This document shows, piece by piece, positions 48,292 to 59,992 of a stretch of 64,000 nt of DNA (positions are counted from its first letter, which is position 1; each line of letters begins with the position of its first letter). Origin of the DNA: Centroberyx gerrardi (lineage: Eukaryota > Chordata > Actinopteri > Beryciformes > Berycidae); the NCBI RefSeq assembly GCF_048128805.1, contig NC_136010.1, forward strand, positions 17,922,980-17,986,979, in the 5' to 3' direction. A model generated the notes under the pieces. It made no database searches, was not told the DNA's origin, and worked only from the letters and a program-made list of their open reading frames with translations. Both the position numbers and the translations under genes were made by a program.

Positions 48292-48361
48292 CTTCTCCAC
48301 CAATGGGAGGTCAGGTTTCCATAAACCTTAGAGAGCGCTGTCGTCCCCTGCAGGAGATCAC
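48292..48361 (-). other. PACSIN1: Candidate internal noncoding leader exon (PACSIN1)
   Basis: On the minus strand a long pyrimidine tract ending TCTGTGTCCACAG (AG at 48363-48362) is followed by 70 bases and a strong donor AAG|GTGAGT (GT at 48291-48290). It has no extended reading frame, but holds a four-codon ATG-TGA mini-frame. Strand and position fit the spliced leader of PACSIN1. There is no transcript evidence. Confidence 0.4.
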
Positions 48362-50087
48362 CTGTGGACACAGAAAAACACAGAGAAAGTAACAATAAGT
48401 AAGTGACAATACGTTTAAGTACCAGTGAATTTACTGTAATAGGACAAATAGGATATCCAAAGCAATTGGCTATGTTTGCCTATGCCAGCCTGAAAATCAG
48501 CCCAACACTTTTGAAAGAAAGTGCCAAAACATCCACTATCTTTACAAAGGTAAGGATATTAAGAGATTATTGATTTTCAGGTGTTGTAATCATACTAGAT
48601 AGGTGCCCTTTTATCTAGTTTGTCAAAAACAGCATTTGTAAGACTCTTCCCACTAAGTGAGTCTCCAACTCTACACTTCGATTAGTAAACTCTGACACTG
48701 TGGAAATTGGAGGATTTCCCAACACCAATCTCTTTGAAGTGTTTCTTTATAGCTATTTAGTAAACTACTAGCCTAGAAGGTGTAAAACATAAATGTTGGC
48801 AAGATTTTAAACCAAACAAAAACATGTGTCTGTGGCGATCATTATTAGGATCAGTCAGAACTGAATTGTGAAATTGTTTAACTGTGTTGTTCAGATATAG
48901 TCATAATTCATAATGTACTGTATGATCTAAATGGAGAGAAGGGATTATCATGTCAGGACTAAAGTTCAACAATCATTCTTGAGCAATATGTTGCAAGTGA
49001 TGTACATATTATTCTGATATAACATGTTGACAAACCACTTCATGGTAAATGAGAGTAGTATGTGTATCTTCATCATTTAAAACTATAACCCGTATGTTGC
49101 CAGTAACACACTTCTTAGATTAAAAATGTGGTATATTTAGTCCAAGATGCCCACATAGAATGCCACAATGCACATGCATTATTGATCAGCATGAAAATAT
49201 GACAGAAATCTACTTTTCCAATATGTAATCATCAATGGCAATGAACCAATGAGATTTGAACTCTCAACAGTCGTGTTTGGATGGTGTTCATGTTTAAACC
49301 CTATTCTAACCCCTAATTCGGAGTGTGGAGGCACTCAAAACACCAGCTCTATTTCTTGAAACATCAAATACTGATTCTACTAAAATATGATCTTTAAAAG
49401 GTTTTCATTGGTTATATAATCAACAAATTTGGAAAGGGATGTGGAAGATTACACAACACATCCATGTCCCCCGATTACGGGTAGCAGCATCTGTAAATAT
49501 CTTGGCATTTAGACTACTTCCCCTATAAAATCCCTTCACGTCACGTATGCCTTCTCCAATCACTGCACTCCGAACATGACATTTTGCTACACTGTTATTT
49601 AAATATCACAGAAGGGAAATCCACCTTGCCAACAACATACATGAAGATGGAGGTTTGTTGGTTGCTTATTATTACAGACAGGTTTCTTCGTATTGTTCAA
49701 GATAACCTGGATTGTCTGTATGAGTTACTATACCATGCAAATTATTATGTTTGATTCAAACTGCAAACTTTTAATACGCTGATTTTATCTGTCATGTTTA
49801 CAAGCTGAAATTCGGTGGGGTAGTTGTGGATTTGTTTTCTGTTTAATATATTCAATGTTCCATGTTAAGCCAACAAAATGTGAACAGAGAAAAACAAACA
49901 ACCTTGAAACTACCATGCATGAATCTACGATTTGATACCCTTTTAATAACAATAATAAAAACAACCACAATGGAATGTAGCTGCATATACTAGTCATACT
50001 AGAATAGTATGGTCATATACTACTGAGACATACAGTATGTTAGAGAGGCTATCATGGAGTTGATCCAGCTTAGTCCCTCTGCGAAAG

Positions 50088-50099
50088 CGTCACGTGACG
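50088..50099. promoter_or_regulatory. 12-bp palindromic E-box (CLEAR-type) site
   Basis: CGTCACGTGACG is a perfect palindrome around CACGTG and fits the GTCACGTGAC core bound by MiT/TFE and USF factors. A CRE-like TGACGTCG follows about 55 bases later (50155-50162). Activity is not known. Confidence 0.5.
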
Positions 50100-50623
50100 A
50101 ACACGAGTTTTGCGACCTCCAGCTCACTTTTCTGCATTACCATTTGAATAAGTCTGACGTCGGCATTATTCATTTAGTGTGACTGGACCTCAGGTAGAGC
50201 CGTGACGAAGCAGCCCACCCATCACAGGAGGCAACCTGAGATATGGGCACTATCTGATCCCGATATGGGATGTCTGAGACTGGTCAGTTCCAACTGATTC
50301 TGCCGCTAAATCATGTTGAAATGCTGAGTCACGGTCACCTAATGCCATTGGTGTTCCTCATCTGTGGTAGTGTTCATATTTCTGGAGGATACTTTCTCTC
50401 AGTTATAGACTATACTGAAATGAGAAACCTAACAACACAGAGGGAGAGATCAAAGAAGGAAATCCCAACAAGGATTATCAATCATTTAAATGCTTGCTGC
50501 AGTCTTTGCTCAAAAATTTCAGTGCCAGCAACACTATGCCAACCCCACACATGCACATGTATGAGGAACTGTTTTACTAGGAACATGGTAAACACAGAAG
50601 TAGCCTATAGAATATCATTAGGC

Positions 50624-50649
50624 TTCTCTCTCTCTCTCTCTCTCTCTCT
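50624..50649. repeat. (CT)n microsatellite
   Basis: About 13 CT units. Confidence 0.9.
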
Positions 50650-52750
50650 GAATGTCCATGAGGAACACACCCTCTAGTGTTCAAAGCAATGACCTAAAAC
50701 CTCTCCATTCAAAGGTACATTCAATTAAAAGCGCAAACAAAGCCCAGTGAAAGTGATGTTTAACCGAGCACACCAGTGTTGAACCACAATTCAATGCATG
50801 ATTTGTGCTCTAGATGGGCAAAGTGGGTCTCCATTTTGAATTGCCCAAGAGATCATGACACATACTGAGTCGGTGCACTGCTTCTCCTTAAGGCTCAGGC
50901 TGAGCAAGAGTGCAACTACGGATGATTCAGAGGAGGCAAACACTGACATGTTGTAGTCACTCTGCACGAAAGGCACCAGGTAAAATAAACCACATTCATA
51001 TTGTCCTACATAAACAAACATTTGTATGTTTATAAGTACAAAACTGTCTATTGATATGCCCCTACATATAACTAAAACACCTTACCAAAACATAAAAATT
51101 ACTGTTCTTATCCCACTCTTATCACATTTGCTGAACTGAGTGGTAAGTATATATTTCATAAAAGATAGCATATTAAATTCTTGCTTTTGTTTATCTCTCT
51201 GAAACTATCCTTTTATGATAAAATGGTGGTAATGAAAACAGATTCACAGATAGAACACACCATATGAGATTCTTTTTTGGGTGTTTTTTTTGCCTCTGGA
51301 TGCTCTTGATAATCTACAATGTCACGTATCTCCCCCCAAGGAGAGCGACTTCCCCTGTGTGTGTGCTCCTCTGCATCGAGAGAAATGAGACACGCAGGCT
51401 GTCCTCCAGACTCACCGTTCTCACATTGCCTCCTTTTTCACAGGTTGTCAGACACCACCGTCTCCTCTTTTAACAGAGGAGCAGTAGCCTCTCACCCTCT
51501 CGTCAGCCGGCACATTAAAAAAGAAAAAAAAACAAAACAACAAAAAACACTATTTTGCACTTTGTGCTCTTTCTCTCTCACGATGCTTCCTCCAGGGGCA
51601 GGACCACCCACAACACCAAGGACTGAACATCTAACAACAGCACACAGGTCATCAACAAGTCCAAACACCACGTCCCTCTGTGTGAGATATGTAACAGAGA
51701 CACATGAAAGAACAGAGAGCCTTGTTAACGAGGGGGCGGATTTCCAAAAGGTTATGACAGCAGGATTTTTAATAAGCCACTGGACACCTGTGTGTTTTCA
51801 TCCTTTTGTGCAATTTAATATGAGGTTGAGGCATCTTGTAAGCCCTTCTGGGTTTCTAGCTCCATCCTTCGTCTTATCTTTTTAACAATTGTGCAAATAA
51901 ATAATCTCAAACTCAAGGTATTTTGCTGTCATCAGTAATCTCTACTGGTTCCACCATGAGCCTTCACTTTATCTTGCAGCATTGTAATAAAAAGTACAAA
52001 CCATCTGGTTGTGACTATGAGAAGGAAAAGTTGTGAGAACAAATGATGAATCAGAAAAAAAATGATGGCTGTGAATCTGTGGAATGTGTATCAGTGCATT
52101 TATTTCTAGACAAAATTATGTATTACTTTAATTGGCATGTTATTTCCTGAATTTCAGTATATCATTCAATCCTTTATCTTCTTCAATGTAATAATGCAAC
52201 CCTCACTGTTCAAAAGCATTGCACCTACTTTGGATATCTCACATTAAAAGCGGACAGATATAGAAGAACAAATAGCCAAATGACAATAGCATGAACTCCA
52301 ATGCTTTCCACAAATCCCAAGCTTCTGTTAATCCTTTGTCAGTTGTTATGGACATGCTCAAAAAGAAACCAAATTGAAGAGGAGTGGGATTAAAAACTAC
52401 CTAGAATGCCTAAAACCATTACATTTGGCTTCCTGAGTTGTGATTAAGCTGGCTATCAACTAACACTGTGTTCCCTATGGTAGATTAACATTCCTGACAC
52501 AACTCTTCCATTAACGGTTAAGATAACCAGTGATCAAGTCAGTGGTTGCATGAGTGCAAATCATAATTAAATTGTAACAACAAACCCCTAAGCTGGAAGA
52601 TGCAGCTTCCACCTCAGTGATAAAGAAACAAGTCGAGCATGGAAAGACACACAAGAAAATTACATGTGGCTTTGGAAATTAAAAGCCTGGCCTCAGAGTG
52701 GGAAAAAAAATATATGACTAACTAATAGCTTTATGCCTCTCAAGCACACA

Positions 52751-52751
<1 letters not shown>

Positions 52752-52789
<38 letters not shown>
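52752..52789. repeat. (CA)n microsatellite
   Basis: About 19 CA units, then AACAACAAC. Confidence 0.95.
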
Positions 52790-52949
52790 CAACAACATAA
52801 ACAGACTGAGATACACACGCACACAGAAGCAAACACAAACATAAATGTCAAAGTTATCGAAAAGATATTGAAATGATGCCAATTTCATCTAATCAAAGTT
52901 CTGTTGAGTGAATTTGGTTTTGGAGATCTTCTGATGCTTATGAGGTTGT

Positions 52950-53006
52950 AGATAGATAAATAGATAGATAGATAGATAGATAGATGGATAGATACATGGA
53001 TAGATT
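52950..53006. repeat. (TAGA)n microsatellite
   Basis: Imperfect TAGA/GATA units with TGGA and ACAT variants. Confidence 0.9.
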
Positions 53007-53254
53007 CACCCAGATATCAACCACTTCTGCCATTCCTAAGCTGCTACATGAAAACTTCATGGTAAGAGACTTTTAACTTGTCTCCACGGTGAGGACTGAC
53101 GAGTCTGCTAATAAATAGCAAGTGCTCTTCAGCTCCCCTTTCCGCAGTACAATTGGATTACCCCCCCTGACAGTGCCCTCTCCTCTCTGCAGCCTTGTCT
53201 CAGGCTCTCTTGGGGGCACCTTGGCTGACAGACATGCACTCCAGCAGCACTCCA

Positions 53255-53275
53255 TTCAGCACCACGGACAGCTCC
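53255..53275 (+). promoter_or_regulatory. RE1/NRSE (REST-binding site)
   Basis: TTCAGCACCACGGACAG followed by CTCC matches the canonical 21-bp RE1 at 20 of 21 positions (T for G at position 19). REST/NRSF binds such sites to silence neuronal genes outside neurons. The site lies in the upstream region of PACSIN1, a neuron-enriched gene, about 17 kb before its ATG and about 1.7 kb inside from the candidate first exon at 55 kb. Confidence 0.85.
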
Positions 53276-53892
53276 AAAACAAGCTGGAATGGCCATGGGC
53301 GGCCCGTCTTTCATCCTCCATGTCATCTTCATGAAGAAAAACTGGCCACAAAATCAGCAAGACCCCTTCAATTCACCATTCATTCACTGTGGAGGCTATA
53401 CAGACCCATGAGTTTAGGCCTGGCTTAGGCCTGGGCCTCAACTGGGCATAGCAGGGTGTAGGCACTTTGCCATATACCTAAAGCCAAGTCCAAATTTGAT
53501 CTTGTAGCTTTTGTCATTATAATGAAGTGCAAAAATCATGCCAGAAATCTATTTGGAAGCCATATCTAAGTAGAAAAAGACAGCAGAGGAGCATTCAGGA
53601 CCAAAGTTCACTCTAAGCAGATAGCCTGGTGACTTACTATGTCTAATAATTTATCATATTAACCAAAGAATACTATCTTGTCAGTCATCAGTCACTGCTC
53701 CACTTGTCCCCAGAAATGTTGTCACTGTAAGCAGGTTTGGAAGTTTTGGTTGAAATGATATTAGATGCAGGGACTTTGTCATAGCTTAGTGTTTAGAGAA
53801 TTGACGCCCAGGCTGCGTTTAAGGCCATCTACAATGTCCTCTAGTTAACCTGAAACACAGCAGAGCCTGCAGATAACATCTCTATTACCGGA

Positions 53893-53897
<5 letters not shown>

Positions 53898-53929
<32 letters not shown>
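53898..53929. repeat. (CA)n microsatellite
   Basis: About 16 CA units. Confidence 0.95.
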
Positions 53930-53933
<4 letters not shown>

Positions 53934-55022
53934 CATAGCTAACACCGAAATGTGGTTAAGAGATACTTTAGCCAGCTATAGCCTACAAGCCTGTAAGCAT
54001 TTCAGTGTCGGAGCAGATTTGATGAATGATTAAAAGACCACATGCACCTAATCCCATGTAGAAAACAGGATGCTCCTCCTCTGTAGTGCTGCTGTGGGTT
54101 TGCCAGAGAAAAACAATGACGCTAGAGATGGCTCCTCGCTGTGCTGTGACAAGCAATTACATAACGTTAGACCGGAATGCTCTCATTAATATTCGCGACC
54201 ATTTCACCGAGAAATCCTCAAATAGAGCAGGCCAATCTGTTTGCATTCAAAAGATCAGATATCCTCATACCGATATTGATAGACTAAGTGATGACCAAGG
54301 CATTTGTGATCGACATATTCCCTATTCCTAGTCTTGTTTACCCTACTGGCGCAAGGAGGGGGGACATAAAATGGCAATCCTCTCCCAACCTTGGCCACCT
54401 TCCCTCTGTACCAGTCAACCTATGGTATGGCAACAGCCTCTGATCCTCTATTACTAATTTCAGCATTGATCTTTCTGTAGACAAGGTTTATGCAGAATAG
54501 ATAAACATATTATTGCATTTCAAATCAAGCTTGGACATTGAGGTCAAATTTGCTTATCCTGACAAACGATGCGAAGGGCAAGAGAAACATCTGCAACGTA
54601 CAGAAATCACCCTGCAGCCTCTCATGATTTGAAAGGAAATAGGCACATGAATTATGCATAGACCAAATAAAACCAAGCACGAGTAGTTTCGTTGGCGAAG
54701 AAAGCCTCAAATAGTGCTCCAAGATGATGCAAGATGGTCTTTAACGGTGTCTTCACCACTGACATGCAAACAGCGTACAGGTACACCACATAAAATGACG
54801 CATGCATAGCTCAAAAAATCACTAAAGATATATTGCTTATGAATCTGTAGTACTTGGTCGGTATCAGAGAAGCTAGAGAGGGGGAGAGACAATATCCAAG
54901 CGACGGGAAACGATGCGAGATTCCTTTATCCCTGCGTCGCCCTTTGCCAAAAGGATGCACAGCTCATCTTCTCAATGCTGCAATGTGGCATCGACAAGGA
55001 GCAGACACACAGACTGACTTAC

Positions 55023-55230
55023 CAGGGATGGTGAGGTGCGCTATCCAACCAGCCTATGCTGCACGTTATTCAATATTCTCCCTCGCAATGCAATGACAGA
55101 AGGTGACCCTGCGTTCTCCGCGAGACTCTGCATCCGCCAGATCACGATGCACGCAGCAAGGGGGAGCTCCAAAGCGCTGCTGAGCGGTGGGGGATGGCCC
55201 TACTATTTCCTTTCAATGGACGACAGAAAT
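55023..55230 (-). other. PACSIN1: Candidate PACSIN1 first noncoding exon / promoter region
   Basis: On the minus strand a strong donor CTG|GTAAGT (GT at 55022-55021) ends a non-repetitive, CpG-containing stretch. GC-richer sequence at 55560-55630 (GGGGAGGGGGCGTCAC) lies farther upstream. It fits a first exon for the spliced PACSIN1 leader and is close to the RE1. The right border is arbitrary. Confidence 0.35.
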
Positions 55231-57352
55231 AGGCTACAAGATAAACAATTGGAGTACGGCCTGCAGTTAAGTAATAGAACTTCTACTGAAAACCTGATTT
55301 TTATTTTTAATTTTTTTTTTAAAATCCCCTCCAACATAAGCCTCATAAGAGTGTGAGCCTCGCGTGAACTTTGCCCTGTAATGTATGTATCAACATCTGC
55401 AGGTGGCAGCGGGTCATTTGCACCATAAAGGTTTCATGAGTAAGAAATGTTTTGTGTGAATTATGCTTGGGTCTGGGGGAAAAAATGTTCTTCATGATAG
55501 ATAATAAACTATTTCTGCTATATTGTGAGAGTTTCAGTATAATAGGGAGAGCCCCGAATGTGACTTCACTTTCCAACCAATGAGGAGAGCTCACGGGGAG
55601 GGGGCGTCACCCTGCGTCCTGTCAATCATGGTCCACATAACACACTGCTGCAGGGGAGGGAGATGGTGTGTGTTTCTTGACTGTGTTCAAAGTAAAAGGA
55701 GTACTATCTTTGTTTGTTTCTTTTTTTTCTTCAAACCTTTGCACTGACATTTTTAGGTGAATGGGAATATAACATGATTAATTGGATTGGACAAATTGTG
55801 ATGAAACATTAAAAAAAAAAGGACTAACAAATGTTCATTTAATTTCTCTGGAACAAGTTGGAAAAAGAAATGACAGTAAGTAACAACACATTCCAGTGAT
55901 CTTAGCAGACAGTAATAAAGTAACTAAATGAAGGTCTTTTCACCTGCTGGTATGTATTCCACTATTCTTAGGTTTTCTACAGATTTGGTTCTCTTAATTA
56001 GAGAATACAATGACAGTAAAGTGTCGTCTTCACTTCACACACACTTTGCAAAGAAACTACCAACCAACACACAGGTGAACAAATGAAAGATAACATGGCA
56101 GATTTTTGGATGTGGTGAGGTCAAAGGGGAGGAGTGTAGCAGAAGAGTCCTGACTGACATCTTGTAACCTCTGGGTTTTTCTGATACAGGTTTGGTTTCT
56201 GTGTGGTCGCCCCAGGGTCAAATCTGTTCTGTTACACTGGTAGCTCGCCAAAATATGTAATCCCTGATATTGTCCTACATCGTCCTACATGTGAAAAATG
56301 GTAAATAGGTTCTGGTTTGGTTCAGCAATGTGAATCACCAACACTAAAATTATTGAATCCAAATATTGAATCTTCAGTCTATTTGTTGCCCTACAACTCT
56401 CAGTTTGAAACAAGTAAACTAACCCCAATTTGGAGAATTCAAGAGAGTTCCTCTGTGCATGGAATTAATGATACTTTTTCAGATTTTTGACTTTTTGACA
56501 CAATAATTTTCTGAATTAAATGGTAGTTATTTCCAAAGCAATAGCACCACGTTTAGGCCTGTGAGCACAGATATGACCACTAGACGGCACACTCTCACCA
56601 TTAACGTGAGTTAAAGGACTTGTAGGAGCTTGTTGTTCAGTCTCTTTCCTCAGTTAACCTTTCCTATTCAGAGCTTTCTATATTACTGAAACACAGTGAG
56701 ATACAACATATCTGCCTTGATGAATTGGTGCAATGACAAACTATTTGAAATCTCATCTGCCTGTCATTTGTTTAATGGAAAACTATGCTAATTATAATTT
56801 TTCCACAAAGAAAAAAAAATAAAACACTGCAGTTAGCTATCAACAAACATCCATGTTAAACCGGGGGTGGTGTTTTGCAGTTGAAGGGGGCTGGATTGTG
56901 TGAAAACAAACAAACAGCTGAGGAGTCAGCCAAAAAAACAGATGGGGTTGTTAGGAACTGCAGCTCACTGGGTCGGTGAGTTCATTTGGCTCAGTCAGCG
57001 GCGTTGTACTGTTAGGAAAAGAATATTGTCATTCTTTGCAGTGCTGGTTCTTTCTGAGTAACTCTCAGCGGAGCAAAGCGCCCTGCCACAGCCACTCAAC
57101 ATCTCACACAAACAGTGATGAGAGGAACTGTTTGTTCTTCGGACAGGAGGTTGTTGGAGGAGTAAACGCCTTGAAGCAGATTAGTCGGGTGAGGTTTTTT
57201 TTTAACACATAGTGATATGCAAATCACAATCAATACAGAATGTTCCTCTGAGTGCACACAGCCACACACCACTGCACACCTGCTGCTGACAGACCTGCGG
57301 TCACAGGCCGGGGTACTTTTGACACACATACTCACACACACATGCACTGGTA

Positions 57353-57640
57353 TTATTGTACTTGTGAGGACCTTTATTGACTACATGTATTCCCTAACCC
57401 TAACCTCTACTCTCTCCGCTACATGCTTAACCTTAACCTAATTCTAATCTTAACCCTAAACACAAGTCCTAACCCTAAACTAACCTGGCCTGAGTAACAT
57501 TACCCCAACCTAAACCTAACCCTAACCCTAATCCCAAGGCCTAACCTTAAAATAGTCCCTTAAAGAAGTGAGGACTGACAAAATGTCCTTACTTTGGAGG
57601 ATTTTCCTTATCTTTCTGTACTTGTGAAGACATTTCTTCC
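57353..57640. repeat. Degenerate CCCTAA (telomere-like) repeat within a dispersed element
   Basis: Irregular CCCTAA / CCTAAC / CTTAAC units at about 57390-57550 are flanked by related GTACTTGTGAGGAC-like and GTACTTGTGAAGAC words (57356-57374 and 57617-57632), with an inner AAGTGAGGACTGACAAAATG. The flanks suggest a dispersed fish repeat rather than a chromosome-fusion scar. Confidence 0.7.
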
Positions 57641-57656
57641 TCATAAGTAAAGAAAT

Positions 57657-57676
57657 ACACACACACACACACACAC
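57657..57676. repeat. (CA)n microsatellite
   Basis: About 10 CA units directly after the telomere-like element. Confidence 0.85.
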
Positions 57677-58423
57677 TGTAGAAGAAATCACTGCGCTCAC
57701 TCTAGTGTTGTTTGGTGAGTAAAAATCAATAAAATATCATCAGTAGAAAACAGATTGTTTGCACTCAAAACGAAGTGGGTTTTCCTAGCCTTTTATGTTC
57801 TCATTATGCTCATTTTTTTTTATTTTTATGAATGCAGACGGAATATCATGCACAAACGTTTCGGCTAGTGCCTTCTTCGGTGTGCAGGCTCACACTGAGC
57901 TTCCTTCTGCATCATGGATGCTGTGTGTGTTGCCTCTTGAACGAGTCACAGTTCCAGGAACTAGAAACTGCTGGAGGTTGCAGCACTCTGAATTAACAGG
58001 ATTCTTGGTAAAAGCAATGCGGAAGGAAACAGAAGGAGAAAGGCTGACAGAGTGAAATTAATTCTGTTAATCATATAGATCGAAGAGCCTACATAGCGTG
58101 TCATACAGTACCAACAACTTACCATTTCTTTTGAATTTGTTACAGTTTTACCTGTTTTGATAAAACATTGCAGATTCATTACCTTCCTCTCTGTGTTGTA
58201 ATCAGTGGTTATGTGCTGTTGTACTTTGGGAAATTATCTCCCTCGAACTGATTTCATTGATAGATGTTCATGTAAACTGCCAATGTTAGGTGACTTCCCT
58301 TTCATCCATTGATGATTTCAAAAAGCATGCCATATTTTCTGTCTTCTCTCTTTGTTTTCCACCAGTTCTTGAAATTAATTACCCAGCATCTTATTTTCTA
58401 TCTGATTATTATGTCTTGTTCCA

Positions 58424-58425
<2 letters not shown>

Positions 58426-58472
<47 letters not shown>

Positions 58473-58480
58473 GTGTGTGT
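58426..58480. repeat. (CT)n(GT)n microsatellite
   Basis: About 20 CT units, then a short GT run. Confidence 0.95.
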
Positions 58481-59388
58481 GCATGCATGAGTGTGCATTA
58501 TGGTTTACTGCTCCACTTCTGCTATAAGCTTAACAACATTACATGACTATATATTGTAGTAGCTTTATCAGGTTGCTTTCTATCTTAGTGGGTCAGTTAA
58601 GACAGTGTAGATAAAACATGATTGCATCTATTCAGTAGCTGAACACAATCTGTGTTATGACACCTGTGTAAAGATAAACTAAAGGACGGGCATTCTGAGG
58701 AAGGAGCTGATTTGGCGGTCATCACTGTGGGGTTCATTGTGTCAGGCCGTTTATTCTTCTTTTTGTTAATACTGTCAGATATGCTGATAAATGAGGGAAA
58801 GCTTATGCTGGATCACGCCAGCTGAACCTATAAGTCAGTTTTAAGTTACAGTAAATGTCCAAAATGTATATGGTCATGTAAATATATTCATTCAGTGGTG
58901 TTTAGCGATATCTACTGGCAGTAGAATGATACTGCATAAACTAGAAACATGCACTCAATGAAGAGACAATTGGTTGGGAAGCAGTTTTGTGTTTTTTGTC
59001 TGTAATTTTTTGGAGTGTTTATCAATCATGCTCTATCAAAAAAAAAACTTGTCTGTTTACAACCATGTCCATCGTAATGCCTTCGGGGGGCCTGTAAAAT
59101 CTCTGTTGCTTAGCTATTTTGCCGTTATGTTTCCTACTTATAGGCTAAGTGAAAATGAAATGTTTTAATTCTTCCCTTTAAAGCATTTTACTGTAGATTA
59201 TTTTACAGAATGTGACTGACAACAGCTCAATGATTGTTGACCATTGCTGATGTCTATTATATAATTACAGGTGTCATATCTTTCGGTTTCTGCTTTTAGA
59301 CGATACAACCATTTAAGAGTGACTTGCTTCAGGGCCACAAATTCTAAAAGCCAAAGACCCTGACCACCTTTCAGGTCTAAACATCAGA

Positions 59389-59546
59389 GTTGGGGCCATT
59401 CATGAATTGAATTGAGAATGCATGTTAAATTTCAATTCAATTCCAATTCTGTTTCCTGTAGGTTTTTTCAAATTCCAATTCCAATTCCAGTTCCAATTCC
59501 TCAGTTGAATTGGAATTGATGAGGTCATTCATGAATTGACCCCAAC
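59389..59546. mobile_element. MITE-like unit with GTTGGGGCCATTCATGAATT ends
   Basis: The left end GTTGGGGCCATTCATGAATT and the right end TCATTCATGAATTGACCCCAAC (read in two parts, 59525-59546) are imperfect inverted repeats. Between them lie AATTCCAATTCC / GAATTGGAATT words. About 158 bp, no coding capacity. Confidence 0.6.
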
Positions 59547-59655
59547 CCCGCTGCCTACAGCATGTGTTTATGTGGGCTACTCTAGCATAAATGCTCACGT
59601 CACAACATGCATCCTTTCTCATACAAACGCTAAAAAAGACATTGATAGCCTATTA

Positions 59656-59689
59656 ATTATATCCCCGAAATGAGTTTCGGGGATATAAT
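59656..59689. repeat. Perfect 15-bp hairpin with 4-nt loop
   Basis: Arms 59656-59670 (ATTATATCCCCGAAA) and 59675-59689 are exact reverse complements; the loop is TGAG. A CCGCC-rich patch follows at 59703-59732. Confidence 0.95.
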
Positions 59690-59992
59690 GGATTCACCCC
59701 AACCGCCGCCGTCTCGTCCGCCACCGCCTCGCTAACAAAGTTTGTGTAATGTTGTTTAATTTGCTATATTAATACTCTAATTGAACTCAACAGGAAGATT
59801 CATTTAGTGAAAACCCAGCTATTAAAGAACCCATGTAAATGTCATTTTTCTTCACCTGCTTGGCTTGAATTGGACCAATCATCATTGAGCCAACAATGTA
59901 TTTCACACTAGTAAAGTATTATAATGCAGAGTCATGAAACAGCTGAAAGTCCAATGAAATACATTGCAAAGAACACTAATATGACATACTCA

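Larger units (their letters stand above)
48362..53240. other. Gene-poor region, probable PACSIN1 5' intron
   Basis: No coding exon recognised. It contains an E-box palindrome (50088-50099), a CT run (50624-50649), a CA run (52752-52789) and a TAGA run (52950-53006). Confidence 0.55.
55640..59380. other. Intergenic region with repeats
   Basis: No coding exon recognised. Contents: telomere-like CCCTAA element (57353-57640), CA run (57657-57676) and CT run (58426-58480). Confidence 0.6.
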
